Part shown: piece after piece, positions 1 to 9,165 of the stretch
How the letters are laid out: every line of letters starts with the position of its first letter
How positions within the stretch are numbered: the stretch's first letter is position 1
Assembly (NCBI GenBank): GCA_019163375.1
Contig: JAFLKK010000007.1
Span: 593,813-657,812 of the forward strand
Length of the DNA: 64,000 nt
Origin: Paludibacter sp.
Lineage (GTDB): Bacteria > Bacteroidota > Bacteroidia > Bacteroidales > Paludibacteraceae
Reading direction: 5' to 3'
Program-made: the position numbers and the translations under genes
The notes under the pieces: generated by a model
Seen by the model: only the letters and a program-made list of their open reading frames with translations
What the model was told of the DNA's origin: nothing
Databases searched by the model: none

Positions 1-3000
1 GGATGGCTGTTTTCGCTCTGGGTATAGCCATTGGCACATCTGCTCAGGTAACTGTCAAGGCAAAAAATGTGCCTATCCGACAAATTCTAAAAACAATAGA
101 AAAGAACACAGAATATAAATTCTTTTACAATGATAACTTTGCTGCTCTTGATAAAGTAGCATCGTTGAATGTCAACAATGTATCGATTGACAATGCTCTA
201 ACCACGCTATTTACAGAAAGTGGCATCAGTTGGGAAAAAAAAGATAAAACTCAAATAGTACTTGTCCCTGAAAAAACACAGGAAAAACAAATACAATCAG
301 CTAATGGACAGACTCACAAAATAAGTGGAACTGTTACCGACGAATCCACCGGTGAAACTCTCGTGGGTGTAAGCGTCTTTGTTGAAGGTACAAAAACCGG
401 AGTCATCACCGATATGAATGGAAAATTCACTATCGATGCACCTGGTTCATCTTCTGCGTTGGTATTTTCCTATATTGGATACATCACCAAAAAAGCAAGT
501 GTTGGTAAACAAACTACAATCAAAGTAGCTTTAGAACAAGACTCTAAGAAACTTGACGAGGTAGTCGTTGTTGGTTATGGAACACAAAAGAAAGTGAATT
601 TAAGTGGTGCTGTAGGAAACGTTCGAATGGATGATATGAAGAGCAGACCACTTACAAACGCCAGTTTGGCTCTACAAGGAACTGTTGCCGGTGTATATGC
701 TTTGCAAAGTTCAGGAAAACCAGGCGATGATAATGCTGTTATTAACATTAGAGGGGTCGGAACGTGGGACAACAGTGGACCGTTAGTCATAATTGATGGA
801 GTTCCTGGCAATATGTCTGATGTAAATCCAAATGACATTAGCACTGTATCAGTATTAAAAGATGCTGCATCGGCTTCTATTTATGGAAATCGTGCCGCCA
901 ATGGCGTTATTTTAATCACAACGAACAAAGGCACTGCCGGCAAAATGAAAATCAGCTATAATGGATATTGGGGCGTACAAGAGGCTACCAGATTGCCAAG
1001 TGTTTTAAACTCGGTTGATTATGCCACACTCTATAATGAAGCGGCAATTAATTCAGGTAGAGTTGCGCGATTCACAGATGCTGACATTCAAAAATATGCA
1101 GCTCACAACGATCCTATGTACCCTGACATTGACTATTTTAGAGTGTATTATGGTACAGCCAAAACGCAGAATCACCGCTTAAGTGTAACAGGTGGAAATG
1201 AAAATGTGCAATACGCATTTATGCTTGGACAGTTAGATCAAGACGGTATTTTGGTAGCTACCAATTATAAAAAGACTGATTTTAGATCTAACATTGATGC
1301 CTTCTTTTTAAAAGATAAAAAATTGAGATTCTCAGCTAAAGTAGCTGGTAACCTTGGCGTCAAGGGTGAACCCACAAGCGTCTGGAATGCTACATGGTAC
1401 TCAACACTAGGACCAACTTATCCCCTACAAAATGCAGAAGGAAAGTATATGTCAGTGAATGGAGAATTAAATCCTTACGCTGAAATTATGGCTGGTAGTA
1501 CTACCAAAACTAAACGATATAATTTTAATGGACAGACGGAAATTGAATACAAAATCTTTAAAGATTTAAGTGCGCAAGTCACTTATGGCTACAATGTTGT
1601 GTCATCAAACAAAAACTCTTTTAATGCAAATGTAGTGTTACAAAATAAAGATGGAAGTACAAAAGTTGAACCATCAAGTTTAGATGTTAGTAACGGAACA
1701 GATGTTCAAACGATGTTAACCTCTTTGCTTAAATATAATAAAGTAATTGGTAAACATGATTTCAATTTATTGGCAGGATACTCGGAAGAAGAGTTTACGT
1801 ATGATTGGCAGAGTGGTTATCGCAAAAATTTCGTCAACAATACTCAGCGGGTACTTAGTCTTGGTGATGCTGCTACCCAGAAAAATGATGCAGGAAGCTA
1901 CGACCTAGGGTTACGTTCCTATTTTGGCCGTATAAATTATGTCTTTGACGGAAAATATCTATTTGAAGCTAACATACGTCGTGATGCCTCTTCACGATTT
2001 GCACAGGGACATCAATGGGGAACGTTTCCATCATTTTCAGCAGGTTGGATCGTCTCTAATGAAAAATTTATGGAGAAAATAAGCTGGTTAAATACACTCA
2101 AACTACGTGCTTCTTGGGGACGACTTGGCAACCAGAATATTGGGAACTATTATAACAGCAGCGCCATCTTGACATCTGGACAAAACTACTCTCAGGGTGG
2201 TGTATTGTATTCCGGTGTAGCTGTAAAAGATATGGTCAATCCTGATTTAACGTGGGAAACTTCACAACAATTGAATTTTGGTATTGATGTGGCTTTGAAA
2301 AATGGCTTTGACCTGACTGCCGATTACTTCGACAAAAGAACAAAAGATCTACTGTTACCTGGGCAAATTCCAGCTACTATGGCTATGAATCCCCCTTATA
2401 TAAATGCTGGAGAGGTTAGGAATAGTGGATTTGAAGCATCCCTAACTTATCGGAAAACATTTTCTAAAGATTTTAAATTGCGAGCTACATTTAATGCATC
2501 TCACATTGTAAATGAGATTACAAAGATGAGCCCTGAGTATCTTACTTCTCCAAAAGGTCGCTTAGTGGGTTACGCCATTAATTCATTTTACGGCTACAAG
2601 ATGGATGGAATTTACCAACTTACTGATTTCAACCTGGCTAACGGCGTATACACTTTAAAACCTGGCGTAGTATCTGTTTCAAATTACAATGCACAGCCGG
2701 GCGATATTAAGTTTAAAGACCTTAGTGGAGATAATGTAGTGGATATGAATAAAGACAGAACAGTTATCGGAAAACAGTTTCCGGACTTGTCTTATTCTAT
2801 GAACATTAATTTAGAATGGAAGGGATTTGACTTAGGAATGTTCTTCCAGGGTGTTCAGGGAATTGAGGGCTATTTCTATTACGAAATTGCAAATCCATTT
2901 AGCGGTGTTGCCAATGTAGGTTCGTGGTGGTTGAACAGATGGACACCAACAAATCCATCAAACACAATGCCACGCGTATCTTTAGATGAATATCGAACTA

Positions 3001-3254
3001 ATATTCATTCATCGTTCTATATGGAAGATGCTTCATACCTTCGTTTGAAGAACATTGAATTGGGTTATACAATAAGTCCAAAAATTCTTTCAAAGCTAGG
3101 TATCAGCTCCGTAAGAGTTTATGGAAATGTTCAAAATGCCTTTACCATTACGAAGTTTAAAGGTTTTGATCCTGAGCAAACAACAGATCAAACCAGAGCT
3201 GAAGCCTTCCCACAGGTTCGTGTTATGACTATGGGCGTAAATGTTAACTTTTAA
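1..3254 (+). CDS. SusC/RagA-type TonB-dependent outer membrane receptor (5' partial)
   Basis: This is the outer-membrane channel of a Bacteroidetes glycan importer, which takes up oligosaccharides with its SusD partner using TonB energy. The first in-window ATG (position 3) sits inside what looks like a signal peptide ending near TSAQ (residues 1-15), so the true start probably lies before the window. Domains in order: an STN secretin/TonB short domain (about 16-80), a carboxypeptidase-regulatory-like beta-sandwich (about 105-180, SGTVTDESTGETL), a TonB-box-like segment VVVVGYGTQ, the plug, and a long beta-barrel ending in aromatic VNVNF, as expected for BAM substrates. SusD starts 12 bp after the stop, so the two are co-transcribed. 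Family assignment is firm. The substrate is inferred only from neighbouring galactosidases and arabinofuranosidases. Confidence 0.95.
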   Translation, partial: MAVFALGIAIGTSAQVTVKAKNVPIRQILKTIEKNTEYKFFYNDNFAALDKVASLNVNNVSIDNALTTLFTESGISWEKKDKTQIVLVPEKTQEKQIQSANGQTHKISGTVTDESTGETLVGVSVFVEGTKTGVITDMNGKFTIDAPGSSSALVFSYIGYITKKASVGKQTTIKVALEQDSKKLDEVVVVGYGTQKKVNLSGAVGNVRMDDMKSRPLTNASLALQGTVAGVYALQSSGKPGDDNAVINIRGVGTWDNSGPLVIIDGVPGNMSDVNPNDISTVSVLKDAASASIYGNRAANGVILITTNKGTAGKMKISYNGYWGVQEATRLPSVLNSVDYATLYNEAAINSGRVARFTDADIQKYAAHNDPMYPDIDYFRVYYGTAKTQNHRLSVTGGNENVQYAFMLGQLDQDGILVATNYKKTDFRSNIDAFFLKDKKLRFSAKVAGNLGVKGEPTSVWNATWYSTLGPTYPLQNAEGKYMSVNGELNPYAEIMAGSTTKTKRYNFNGQTEIEYKIFKDLSAQVTYGYNVVSSNKNSFNANVVLQNKDGSTKVEPSSLDVSNGTDVQTMLTSLLKYNKVIGKHDFNLLAGYSEEEFTYDWQSGYRKNFVNNTQRVLSLGDAATQKNDAGSYDLGLRSYFGRINYVFDGKYLFEANIRRDASSRFAQGHQWGTFPSFSAGWIVSNEKFMEKISWLNTLKLRASWGRLGNQNIGNYYNSSAILTSGQNYSQGGVLYSGVAVKDMVNPDLTWETSQQLNFGIDVALKNGFDLTADYFDKRTKDLLLPGQIPATMAMNPPYINAGEVRNSGFEASLTYRKTFSKDFKLRATFNASHIVNEITKMSPEYLTSPKGRLVGYAINSFYGYKMDGIYQLTDFNLANGVYTLKPGVVSVSNYNAQPGDIKFKDLSGDNVVDMNKDRTVIGKQFPDLSYSMNINLEWKGFDLGMFFQGVQGIEGYFYYEIANPFSGVANVGSWWLNRWTPTNPSNTMPRVSLDEYRTNIHSSFYMEDASYLRLKNIELGYTISPKILSKLGISSVRVYGNVQNAFTITKFKGFDPEQTTDQTRAEAFPQVRVMTMGVNVNF

Positions 3255-3266
3255 AAGAACAGGAAT

Positions 3267-4820
3267 ATGAAAAATCAATATAAAATTATCGCTTCAATTT
3301 TTCTTTTAACAGCTTTATTCAGTTGTTCAAGTGATCTTCTGGATAAAACACCAAAAGACAGGTTGTCTCCATCTACTTTCTACCAGGATGAGACACAGTG
3401 TACGATGGCATTGATGGGCGTTTATAATGCCATTCAGCCAAATGCAACGCCGACTCATTTTTATCAGTATGAATTTATGTCGGACAATGGTTATTGCCAG
3501 GCAGCATGGCAAGGTTCAAACGAAATTGGTTCATGGAGCACCAATTCAAACAGTTGGGGGCCGGGTGCCAAGTGGTCTATGGATTATGCAATTATCGTAA
3601 GAGCCAATGAGTTTATGCAAAATTTAGCTACTGCTACAGTGACGGATGCAGTTAAGGCACAGATGGTAGCAGAAGCAAAATTCTTAAGGGGGTATGCCTA
3701 CTCTGATTTGATTACTTATTTCGGGGATGTGCCACTTATTACTAAAGCGCAAATATTGTCTGAAGCATTTGTAAAAAGAGATGCGAAGAGTGTAGTACTT
3801 ACTCAGATTATCTCCGACTTTACTGATGCTGCAAGTGCACTTCCTGTCTCTTATTCAAAGCCCGGACGTGCCACAAAAGGGGCTGCATTGGCATACAAGG
3901 CAAAAACATTACTCTATAATCAAAAATGGGCAGAGGCAGCACAAGCAGCCAAGGATGTTATGGATTTAAAATTGTATGATTTCTATCCTAGCTATTCTGA
4001 CCTTTTCACTGAGGCCCACGAAAATAATAGCGAAGTAATCTTTGATATTCAATATATCACTACAACCCAAAGTCAACCTTGGCCAGCGGAGCCATTTGTA
4101 CTTGGAACCTGGCAAACATCGAACATTACTGCAGATATGATTAATTCATACTACATGACCAATGGAAAACCTATTACAGATGGAACATCGGGTTATAACG
4201 ATCAGAATCCTTATCTTAACAGAGATCCAAGGTTAGCAGCTACAGTGGTATTGCCTGGTTCTAAATACGGTACTGCTACTTTTATCCCTGCCAGCTATGA
4301 CGAATACCCTTGCGGAGCTAAACCACGTAAGTATGCAGAATATGGTATTGCAGATGTGAACAACAGCTCGCTGAATACTATATTGATGCGCTATGCTGAT
4401 ATCTGCCTAATGCGTGCAGAAGCACTTGTCGAGTCTGGAAGCACAGCCCAGGAAGTTTATGACCTGATTGATAAAGTACGTGCAAGAGTAGGTATGCCTA
4501 CAGTTGAATCAGTAGAAGGTACTGGTCTTAGCCAAACACAACTTCGTCAAATAATAAGACATGAAAGAAGGGTTGAGTTTTGTATGGAAGGAACACGCTA
4601 CGCCGACATGTTAAGATGGAAAGATGAATCCTTAGTGCATGATGTGTATGGTTATGATAAATCGAAACTATCTGACCCAACTAACCCAGCCAAATGGGTG
4701 TTTTCACAAATTAAAATTGACACAAGAACATTTAATGCAACCAAGGCATGGTTATGGCCGGTACCTCAAGGTGACATAAATGTAAACAAAAACTTACTTC
4801 CACAAAATCCGGGGTATTAA
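3267..4820 (+). CDS. SusD/RagB family surface glycan-binding lipoprotein
   Basis: This is the lid and glycan-binding partner of the upstream SusC channel, anchored at the cell surface. The N-terminus is a lipoprotein signal with the lipobox Cys at residue 20 (LFSCSSD) followed by the typical LLDKTPKDRLSPSTFY start of mature SusD proteins. Further family signatures are the TPR-like helical body (KAQMVAEAKFLRGYAYSDL) and the C-terminal block with IRHERRVEFCMEGTRYADMLRW, which is highly characteristic. At 517 residues it has the usual length. It is followed by a hairpin at 4880-4923, so the SusCD unit probably ends there. No separate SGBP-type lipoprotein gene follows it. Confidence 0.95.
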   Translation: MKNQYKIIASIFLLTALFSCSSDLLDKTPKDRLSPSTFYQDETQCTMALMGVYNAIQPNATPTHFYQYEFMSDNGYCQAAWQGSNEIGSWSTNSNSWGPGAKWSMDYAIIVRANEFMQNLATATVTDAVKAQMVAEAKFLRGYAYSDLITYFGDVPLITKAQILSEAFVKRDAKSVVLTQIISDFTDAASALPVSYSKPGRATKGAALAYKAKTLLYNQKWAEAAQAAKDVMDLKLYDFYPSYSDLFTEAHENNSEVIFDIQYITTTQSQPWPAEPFVLGTWQTSNITADMINSYYMTNGKPITDGTSGYNDQNPYLNRDPRLAATVVLPGSKYGTATFIPASYDEYPCGAKPRKYAEYGIADVNNSSLNTILMRYADICLMRAEALVESGSTAQEVYDLIDKVRARVGMPTVESVEGTGLSQTQLRQIIRHERRVEFCMEGTRYADMLRWKDESLVHDVYGYDKSKLSDPTNPAKWVFSQIKIDTRTFNATKAWLWPVPQGDINVNKNLLPQNPGY

Positions 4821-4879
4821 GATGACTGTGTTTAGTTGAACATTATTTTCTCCTTAATCAAGAGAAAAACCTTAAAAAG

Positions 4880-4923
4880 AACGTGAGTTTCTATGTTGCA
4901 AAACAAATATGGAAACTCGCGTT
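4880..4923 (+). terminator. Hairpin terminator after susD (member of a duplicated pair)
   Basis: A 12-bp stem (AACGTGAGTTTC at 4880-4891 with GAAACTCGCGTT at 4912-4923, one G-U pair) is followed by TTATTTTTTC. The same stem recurs at 8976-9019 in another gap of this locus. Confidence 0.7.
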
Positions 4924-4948
4924 TATTTTTTCTTTCAATACCTGTTTT

Positions 4949-5012
4949 GGGAAATTGTCCTCCTTATTGATTGATTTTTTTACTCTATATAAATTCAATA
5001 CCTGTATTTTTG
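4949..5012 (+). promoter_or_regulatory. Promoter and shared upstream element of the GH2 gene
   Basis: A Bacteroidetes -7 element TATTTTTG lies at 5005-5012, 27 bp before the ATG. Upstream at 4949-4977 is a block containing AATTGTCCTCC and TTGATTGATTT, which has a close counterpart at 9046-9074 before the GH43 gene. The shared block is a candidate regulator-binding site; which regulator binds it is unknown. Confidence 0.55.
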
Positions 5013-5038
5013 TAAACTCTTAAACAGATACTTATAAA

Positions 5039-7468
5039 ATGAAAACAAAATTAGTGTTCATCATCACCGTACTACTTCTCACTAATACAATGGAGGCTAA
5101 GCCTCAGTTTGGAAGGGATGTATTATTCAACAACAACTGGCGATTTAAACTATCGGATGTAAAAGACGGTGCACTTACAAGCCTTGATGATTCCAAATGG
5201 AGTCAACTTACCTTGCCTCACGACTGGACAGTGAAATCTGTTTATAGCCCGGATAAAGCCAGTGCAACCGGTTATCTCCCCGGTGGTATCGGTTGGTATC
5301 GCAAAACCTTTAGCGTGCCTGATTCCGAAAAAGGGAACAAAGTGTATATCTATTTCGAAGGAGTGTATAATCACAGTGAAGTATTTATCAATGGAAACAG
5401 CGTTGGTAAACGTCCAAACGGATATATTTCATTTATGTATGACCTCACTCCGTACATCAAGTTTGGTCAGGAAAATCTGATCTCAGTACGTGTAGATCAC
5501 ACATTGGATGCAGATTCCCGTTGGTACACAGGTTCGGGGATTTATCGGAATACCTATCTGGTCTATGCTTCGCCGGTGCATCTCGACTTATGGGGAGTTT
5601 ATTTTAAAACCACAAGCGTTACAAATAAGAAAGCAGACGTATCGGTCGAAACAACCATCAATAACGAAAGTAACAAAGTCGGAAATTTACTCGTATCGTA
5701 TCAAATCATCGATCCTGTCACAAGAAAGATAGTTGCAAAGTCATCCAAAAATCTGAAAACCGAAGCAAATAAAAAAACGGTTTCAACACAAACACTTAGT
5801 ATTTCATCACCTAAACGCTGGTCGTTAGAACAGCCGAATTTATATACACTCAAAACCGTTGTAATTCAAAATGGCAAAGTCATTGATCAGAATGAACAAC
5901 AAATAGGCATTCGCTCACTGACTTTTGACCCTGACAAAGGCTTTGCACTAAACGGTATGTGGACAAAAGTAAAAGGCGTTTGTATTCATCATGATGCCGG
6001 TTGTTTAGGATCGGCCGTACCCCGCGAAGTATGGAAACGAAGATTAAGCACACTCAAAGAAATGGGTTGCAATGCCATACGCATGAGTCATAATCCACAA
6101 GCACCCGATGTGTATGAGCTCTGCGATGAACTGGGTATACTGGTTATGGATGAAGCTTTTGACGAATGGGAGTTTTCCAAAAAGAAATGGCTTAGCGGTT
6201 GGAACAAAGGTACTCCCGGATTTCAGGGTGCTGCCTCCTATTTTGAAGAATGGAGCAATAAAGACCTGGGAGATATGATACTTCGCGACCGTAATCATGC
6301 CTCCATCATCATGTGGAGCATTGGCAATGAGGTGGATTATCCTAACGATCCATATTCTCATCCCATCCTCGATCATGCTAATATCAACCAACCTGTTCAG
6401 GGAGGTTATTTACCAAACAACCCTAAAGCTGAAAGACTGGGAGCTATTGCCAAACGACTGGCTGCCATCGTTCGTGGATTAGATTCATCTCGTCCTGTCA
6501 CTGCTGCATTAGCCGGGGTTGTTATGTCGAACGAAACAGAATATCCGGCTGCACTGGATATTACAGGATACAATTACACCGAAGATCGCTATGCGCAGGA
6601 TCATGCCAAGTACCCAAAACGAGTTATCTTCGGTAGTGAGAATGGACATAGCATGGCATCGTGGAAAGCCGTTCAGGATAATGACTATATCTTCGGACAA
6701 TTTCTATGGACAGGAATAGATTATCTGGGTGAATCGGGTGCATGGCCATCGCGTGGGTTTTACTCCGGATTCCTGGACTTTGGAGGATTTAAAAAACCCC
6801 GTGGCTATTTTCGTCAGGCTTTGTGGAGCGACAAACCGACTGCTTACATTGGCACTTACCCGCAACCTAAAAACAGCCGCTATGTATCAACGGATGCGTG
6901 GCCGGTATGGAACTATGAAGAAGGAAAGATGATACGCGTGGTGTGTTATACCAATGCTGCAAAAGCCCGCTTACTACTAAACGGAAAACAACTTGGCGAC
7001 ATTAAGAATCAAAATGACAGCACCGGAGTCACCTATTGGGATATCCCATTTCAGGAAGGAAAACTGGAGGTCATCGGGTTGGATGCGAAAAATCAACAAA
7101 TATGCAACTATGCACTGCAATCGTCCGGCAAACCTTTTTCCATAACAGCTCAATCCGATTTTTCGGAAATAAGAAAAGACCGTGGACTTGCTCAGGTAGT
7201 GGTTCAGGTGGTGGACGAAAAAGGAGTTCCCGTAATGATTTCTGAGGATGAGCTTACATGCACTATTGATGGTCCTGCCGAATTACTGGGCTTGGAGGCC
7301 AGCAATAATTCCGACATGGGAGATTACACCGACAATGTACAGCGTGTTTATCATGGTAGATTAATAGCTTACGTACAAGCTACTGGCAGCGAGGGGAAAG
7401 TGAATCTAAAATTCACAGCTCCGTGGTTGAAAGAAGCAACTGTGACTATCAAAGTAGTAAACAAATAA
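5039..7468 (+). CDS. GH2 family beta-galactosidase-like glycoside hydrolase, exported
   Basis: A retaining exo-glycosidase of family GH2, most likely a beta-galactosidase acting in the periplasm or at the surface. It has a cleavable signal peptide (about residues 1-20, ending TMEAK). It then has the GH2 sugar-binding jelly roll (about 25-190, SKWSQLTLPHDWTV and GGIGWYRKTF), an immunoglobulin-like domain, a TIM barrel from about 310, and C-terminal beta domains (about 650-809). The acid/base Glu is E431 in SIGNEV and the nucleophile Glu is E534 in GSENGH; both are intact. The 809 residues match the family. The next gene, a GH27, follows after about 90 bp. The linkage specificity within GH2 (galactosidase or other) is inferred. 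Confidence 0.9.
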   Translation: MKTKLVFIITVLLLTNTMEAKPQFGRDVLFNNNWRFKLSDVKDGALTSLDDSKWSQLTLPHDWTVKSVYSPDKASATGYLPGGIGWYRKTFSVPDSEKGNKVYIYFEGVYNHSEVFINGNSVGKRPNGYISFMYDLTPYIKFGQENLISVRVDHTLDADSRWYTGSGIYRNTYLVYASPVHLDLWGVYFKTTSVTNKKADVSVETTINNESNKVGNLLVSYQIIDPVTRKIVAKSSKNLKTEANKKTVSTQTLSISSPKRWSLEQPNLYTLKTVVIQNGKVIDQNEQQIGIRSLTFDPDKGFALNGMWTKVKGVCIHHDAGCLGSAVPREVWKRRLSTLKEMGCNAIRMSHNPQAPDVYELCDELGILVMDEAFDEWEFSKKKWLSGWNKGTPGFQGAASYFEEWSNKDLGDMILRDRNHASIIMWSIGNEVDYPNDPYSHPILDHANINQPVQGGYLPNNPKAERLGAIAKRLAAIVRGLDSSRPVTAALAGVVMSNETEYPAALDITGYNYTEDRYAQDHAKYPKRVIFGSENGHSMASWKAVQDNDYIFGQFLWTGIDYLGESGAWPSRGFYSGFLDFGGFKKPRGYFRQALWSDKPTAYIGTYPQPKNSRYVSTDAWPVWNYEEGKMIRVVCYTNAAKARLLLNGKQLGDIKNQNDSTGVTYWDIPFQEGKLEVIGLDAKNQQICNYALQSSGKPFSITAQSDFSEIRKDRGLAQVVVQVVDEKGVPVMISEDELTCTIDGPAELLGLEASNNSDMGDYTDNVQRVYHGRLIAYVQATGSEGKVNLKFTAPWLKEATVTIKVVNK

Positions 7469-7500
7469 CATATTCCCATTTTCCTATGAATACAAATGTG

Positions 7501-7508
7501 TAAATTTG
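7501..7508 (+). promoter_or_regulatory. Possible -7 promoter element before the first GH27 gene
   Basis: TAAATTTG matches TAnnTTTG and lies about 50 bp before the ATG at 7558. No clear -33 box is visible, so the gene may also be read through from the GH2 gene. Confidence 0.35.
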
Positions 7509-7557
7509 GACACATAGTTACTTCCCTCAATTTTAAATATCAATATCATTGAAAAAA

Positions 7558-8919
7558 ATGAACACCAAAAACAAGCTTTCTTTGCTTATTCTGAGTTGCA
7601 TTTTATTTGCAACAACTATCGGCGCGCAAACAAAAAAAGACTTTCGTACCTGGGCATCCACTCCTCCTATGGGCTGGAACAGTTGGGACTGCTACGGTTC
7701 AACAGTTACCGAAGATGAGGTAAAAGCCAATGCCGATTATATGGCTGCTAAACTAAAAAGCTCCGGTTGGGAATACATAGTAGTCGATATTCGCTGGTTT
7801 GTAGAGAATGATAAGGCGGGTGGCTACAACGAGAAAAATCCTATCTATGTGATGGATGAATACGGTCGGTATATGCCTGCTCTTAATCGATTCCCTTCTG
7901 CAAAAGAAGGTAAAGGATTTAAAGTATTGGCAGATTATGTTCACTCCAAAGGACTGAAGTTCGGGATTCATATCATGCGTGGGATTCCGAAACTGGCTGT
8001 AGATAAAAAATTACCCATCAAAGGTACCAATGGTATTACAGCCGACCAGATTTATTCTACCGACCTTCAATGCCAGTGGTTGCACGACAATTATACGATT
8101 GTTGCCAACAAGCCCGGTGCTCAGGAATATTATAATTCAATTATCGAAATGTACGCTTCGTGGGGAGTAGATTTTATTAAGGTTGACGACCTTTCCCGTC
8201 CTTATCATCAAGGTGAAATTGAACTTATCCGCAACGCGATAGATAAAACCGGCCGACCAATTGTATTTAGTACATCGCCGGGAGAAACACCGATAGAGAG
8301 TGCCGAACATGTTAGAACACACGCCAACATGTGGCGAATGGTGGATGATGTATGGGACACCTGGCCACACATCGCTCATCTTTTTGATATTACTCAAAAG
8401 TGGTATCCGTTTATTGCTCCGGGTACCTGGCCGGATTGTGATATGATTCCGTTAGGACGCATCTCACTTCGTGGCGAAAGAGGAGCTGATCGGATGACCC
8501 GACTCACTAAAGATGAGCAATACACTTTAATGACCTTATTTACCATATTCCGGTCTCCATTGATTTTTGGTGGCGATCTTCCCAGTAATGATGCCTTTAC
8601 TTTATCGTTATTGACCAATAAAGAAGTGCTGAAAATGCACCGTGAAAGTACCGGAGTTCGTCAATTGTATCAAAAAGATAAACACGTAGCCATCACTTCA
8701 CGCAATGCTAAAACAGGAGATGTCTATCTTGCTCTTTTCAATCTGACTGATGATAAGACTCCGGCTAAGGTAAGTGTGAAACTTGCCGATTTGGGCATAA
8801 AAGGCAAATGTACCATTACCAATATGTGGACAGGTAAAAAGTTGGGAGTGTTCTCGAAAGAGTTTTCCGGTTCTTTGATTGGTCATGCTTCAGTCTTGTA
8901 TAAACTTCAGAAAAAATAA
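7558..8919 (+). CDS. GH27 family glycoside hydrolase with altered sugar-binding aspartate
   Basis: A GH27 retaining glycosidase of the alpha-galactosidase clan, exported by a signal peptide (about 1-23, ending TIGAQ). The ATG at 7558 is chosen; an in-frame TTG at 7549 would add three residues. Family marks are PPMGWNSWDCYG near the mature N-terminus, the nucleophile in FIKVDD (D210), and the acid/base region WRMVDDVWDTW. A C-terminal beta domain follows (about 360-453). Most alpha-galactosidases have an Asp-Asp pair before a Trp or aromatic residue in the substrate-binding strand; here the sequence is VVDIRWF, with Ile at residue 78 in the second Asp position. The second GH27 in this window keeps IDDGFF. 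Such changes have been linked to beta-L-arabinopyranosidase preference, so specificity should not be assumed to be alpha-galactosidase. Confidence 0.88.
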   Translation: MNTKNKLSLLILSCILFATTIGAQTKKDFRTWASTPPMGWNSWDCYGSTVTEDEVKANADYMAAKLKSSGWEYIVVDIRWFVENDKAGGYNEKNPIYVMDEYGRYMPALNRFPSAKEGKGFKVLADYVHSKGLKFGIHIMRGIPKLAVDKKLPIKGTNGITADQIYSTDLQCQWLHDNYTIVANKPGAQEYYNSIIEMYASWGVDFIKVDDLSRPYHQGEIELIRNAIDKTGRPIVFSTSPGETPIESAEHVRTHANMWRMVDDVWDTWPHIAHLFDITQKWYPFIAPGTWPDCDMIPLGRISLRGERGADRMTRLTKDEQYTLMTLFTIFRSPLIFGGDLPSNDAFTLSLLTNKEVLKMHRESTGVRQLYQKDKHVAITSRNAKTGDVYLALFNLTDDKTPAKVSVKLADLGIKGKCTITNMWTGKKLGVFSKEFSGSLIGHASVLYKLQKK

Positions 8920-8975
8920 GTTTTTTAATCTGCAACTCTTCCATTGTTTTGAACTTTGGAGAAAAGTTATACCTG

Positions 8976-9019
8976 AACGTGAGTTTCTATATTACTAAAT
9001 GGATATGGAAACTCACGTT
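8976..9019 (+). terminator. Hairpin terminator after the first GH27 gene (second copy of pair)
   Basis: A perfect 12-bp stem (AACGTGAGTTTC at 8976-8987 with GAAACTCACGTT at 9008-9019) is followed by TTTCTTG. It is the same stem sequence as at 4880-4923. Confidence 0.7.
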
Positions 9020-9045
9020 TTTCTTGCTCATTCTGTCCGTGTTAT

Positions 9046-9109
9046 GGAAAATTATCCACCATATTGATTGATTTCTGTACTTGTAATTCATTCAATAACT
9101 GTATTTTTG
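9046..9109 (+). promoter_or_regulatory. Promoter and shared upstream element of the GH43 gene
   Basis: The -7 element TATTTTTG is at 9102-9109, with TTG at 9081-9083 as a possible -33 box (18-bp spacer). The block at 9046-9074 (AATTATCCACC, then TTGATTGATTT) parallels 4949-4977 before the GH2 gene. Confidence 0.55.
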
Positions 9110-9165
9110 TAGTCGATGAATGAAAATCCATCCCTTTAATGACTAATCTATAAATCCAACCAATA

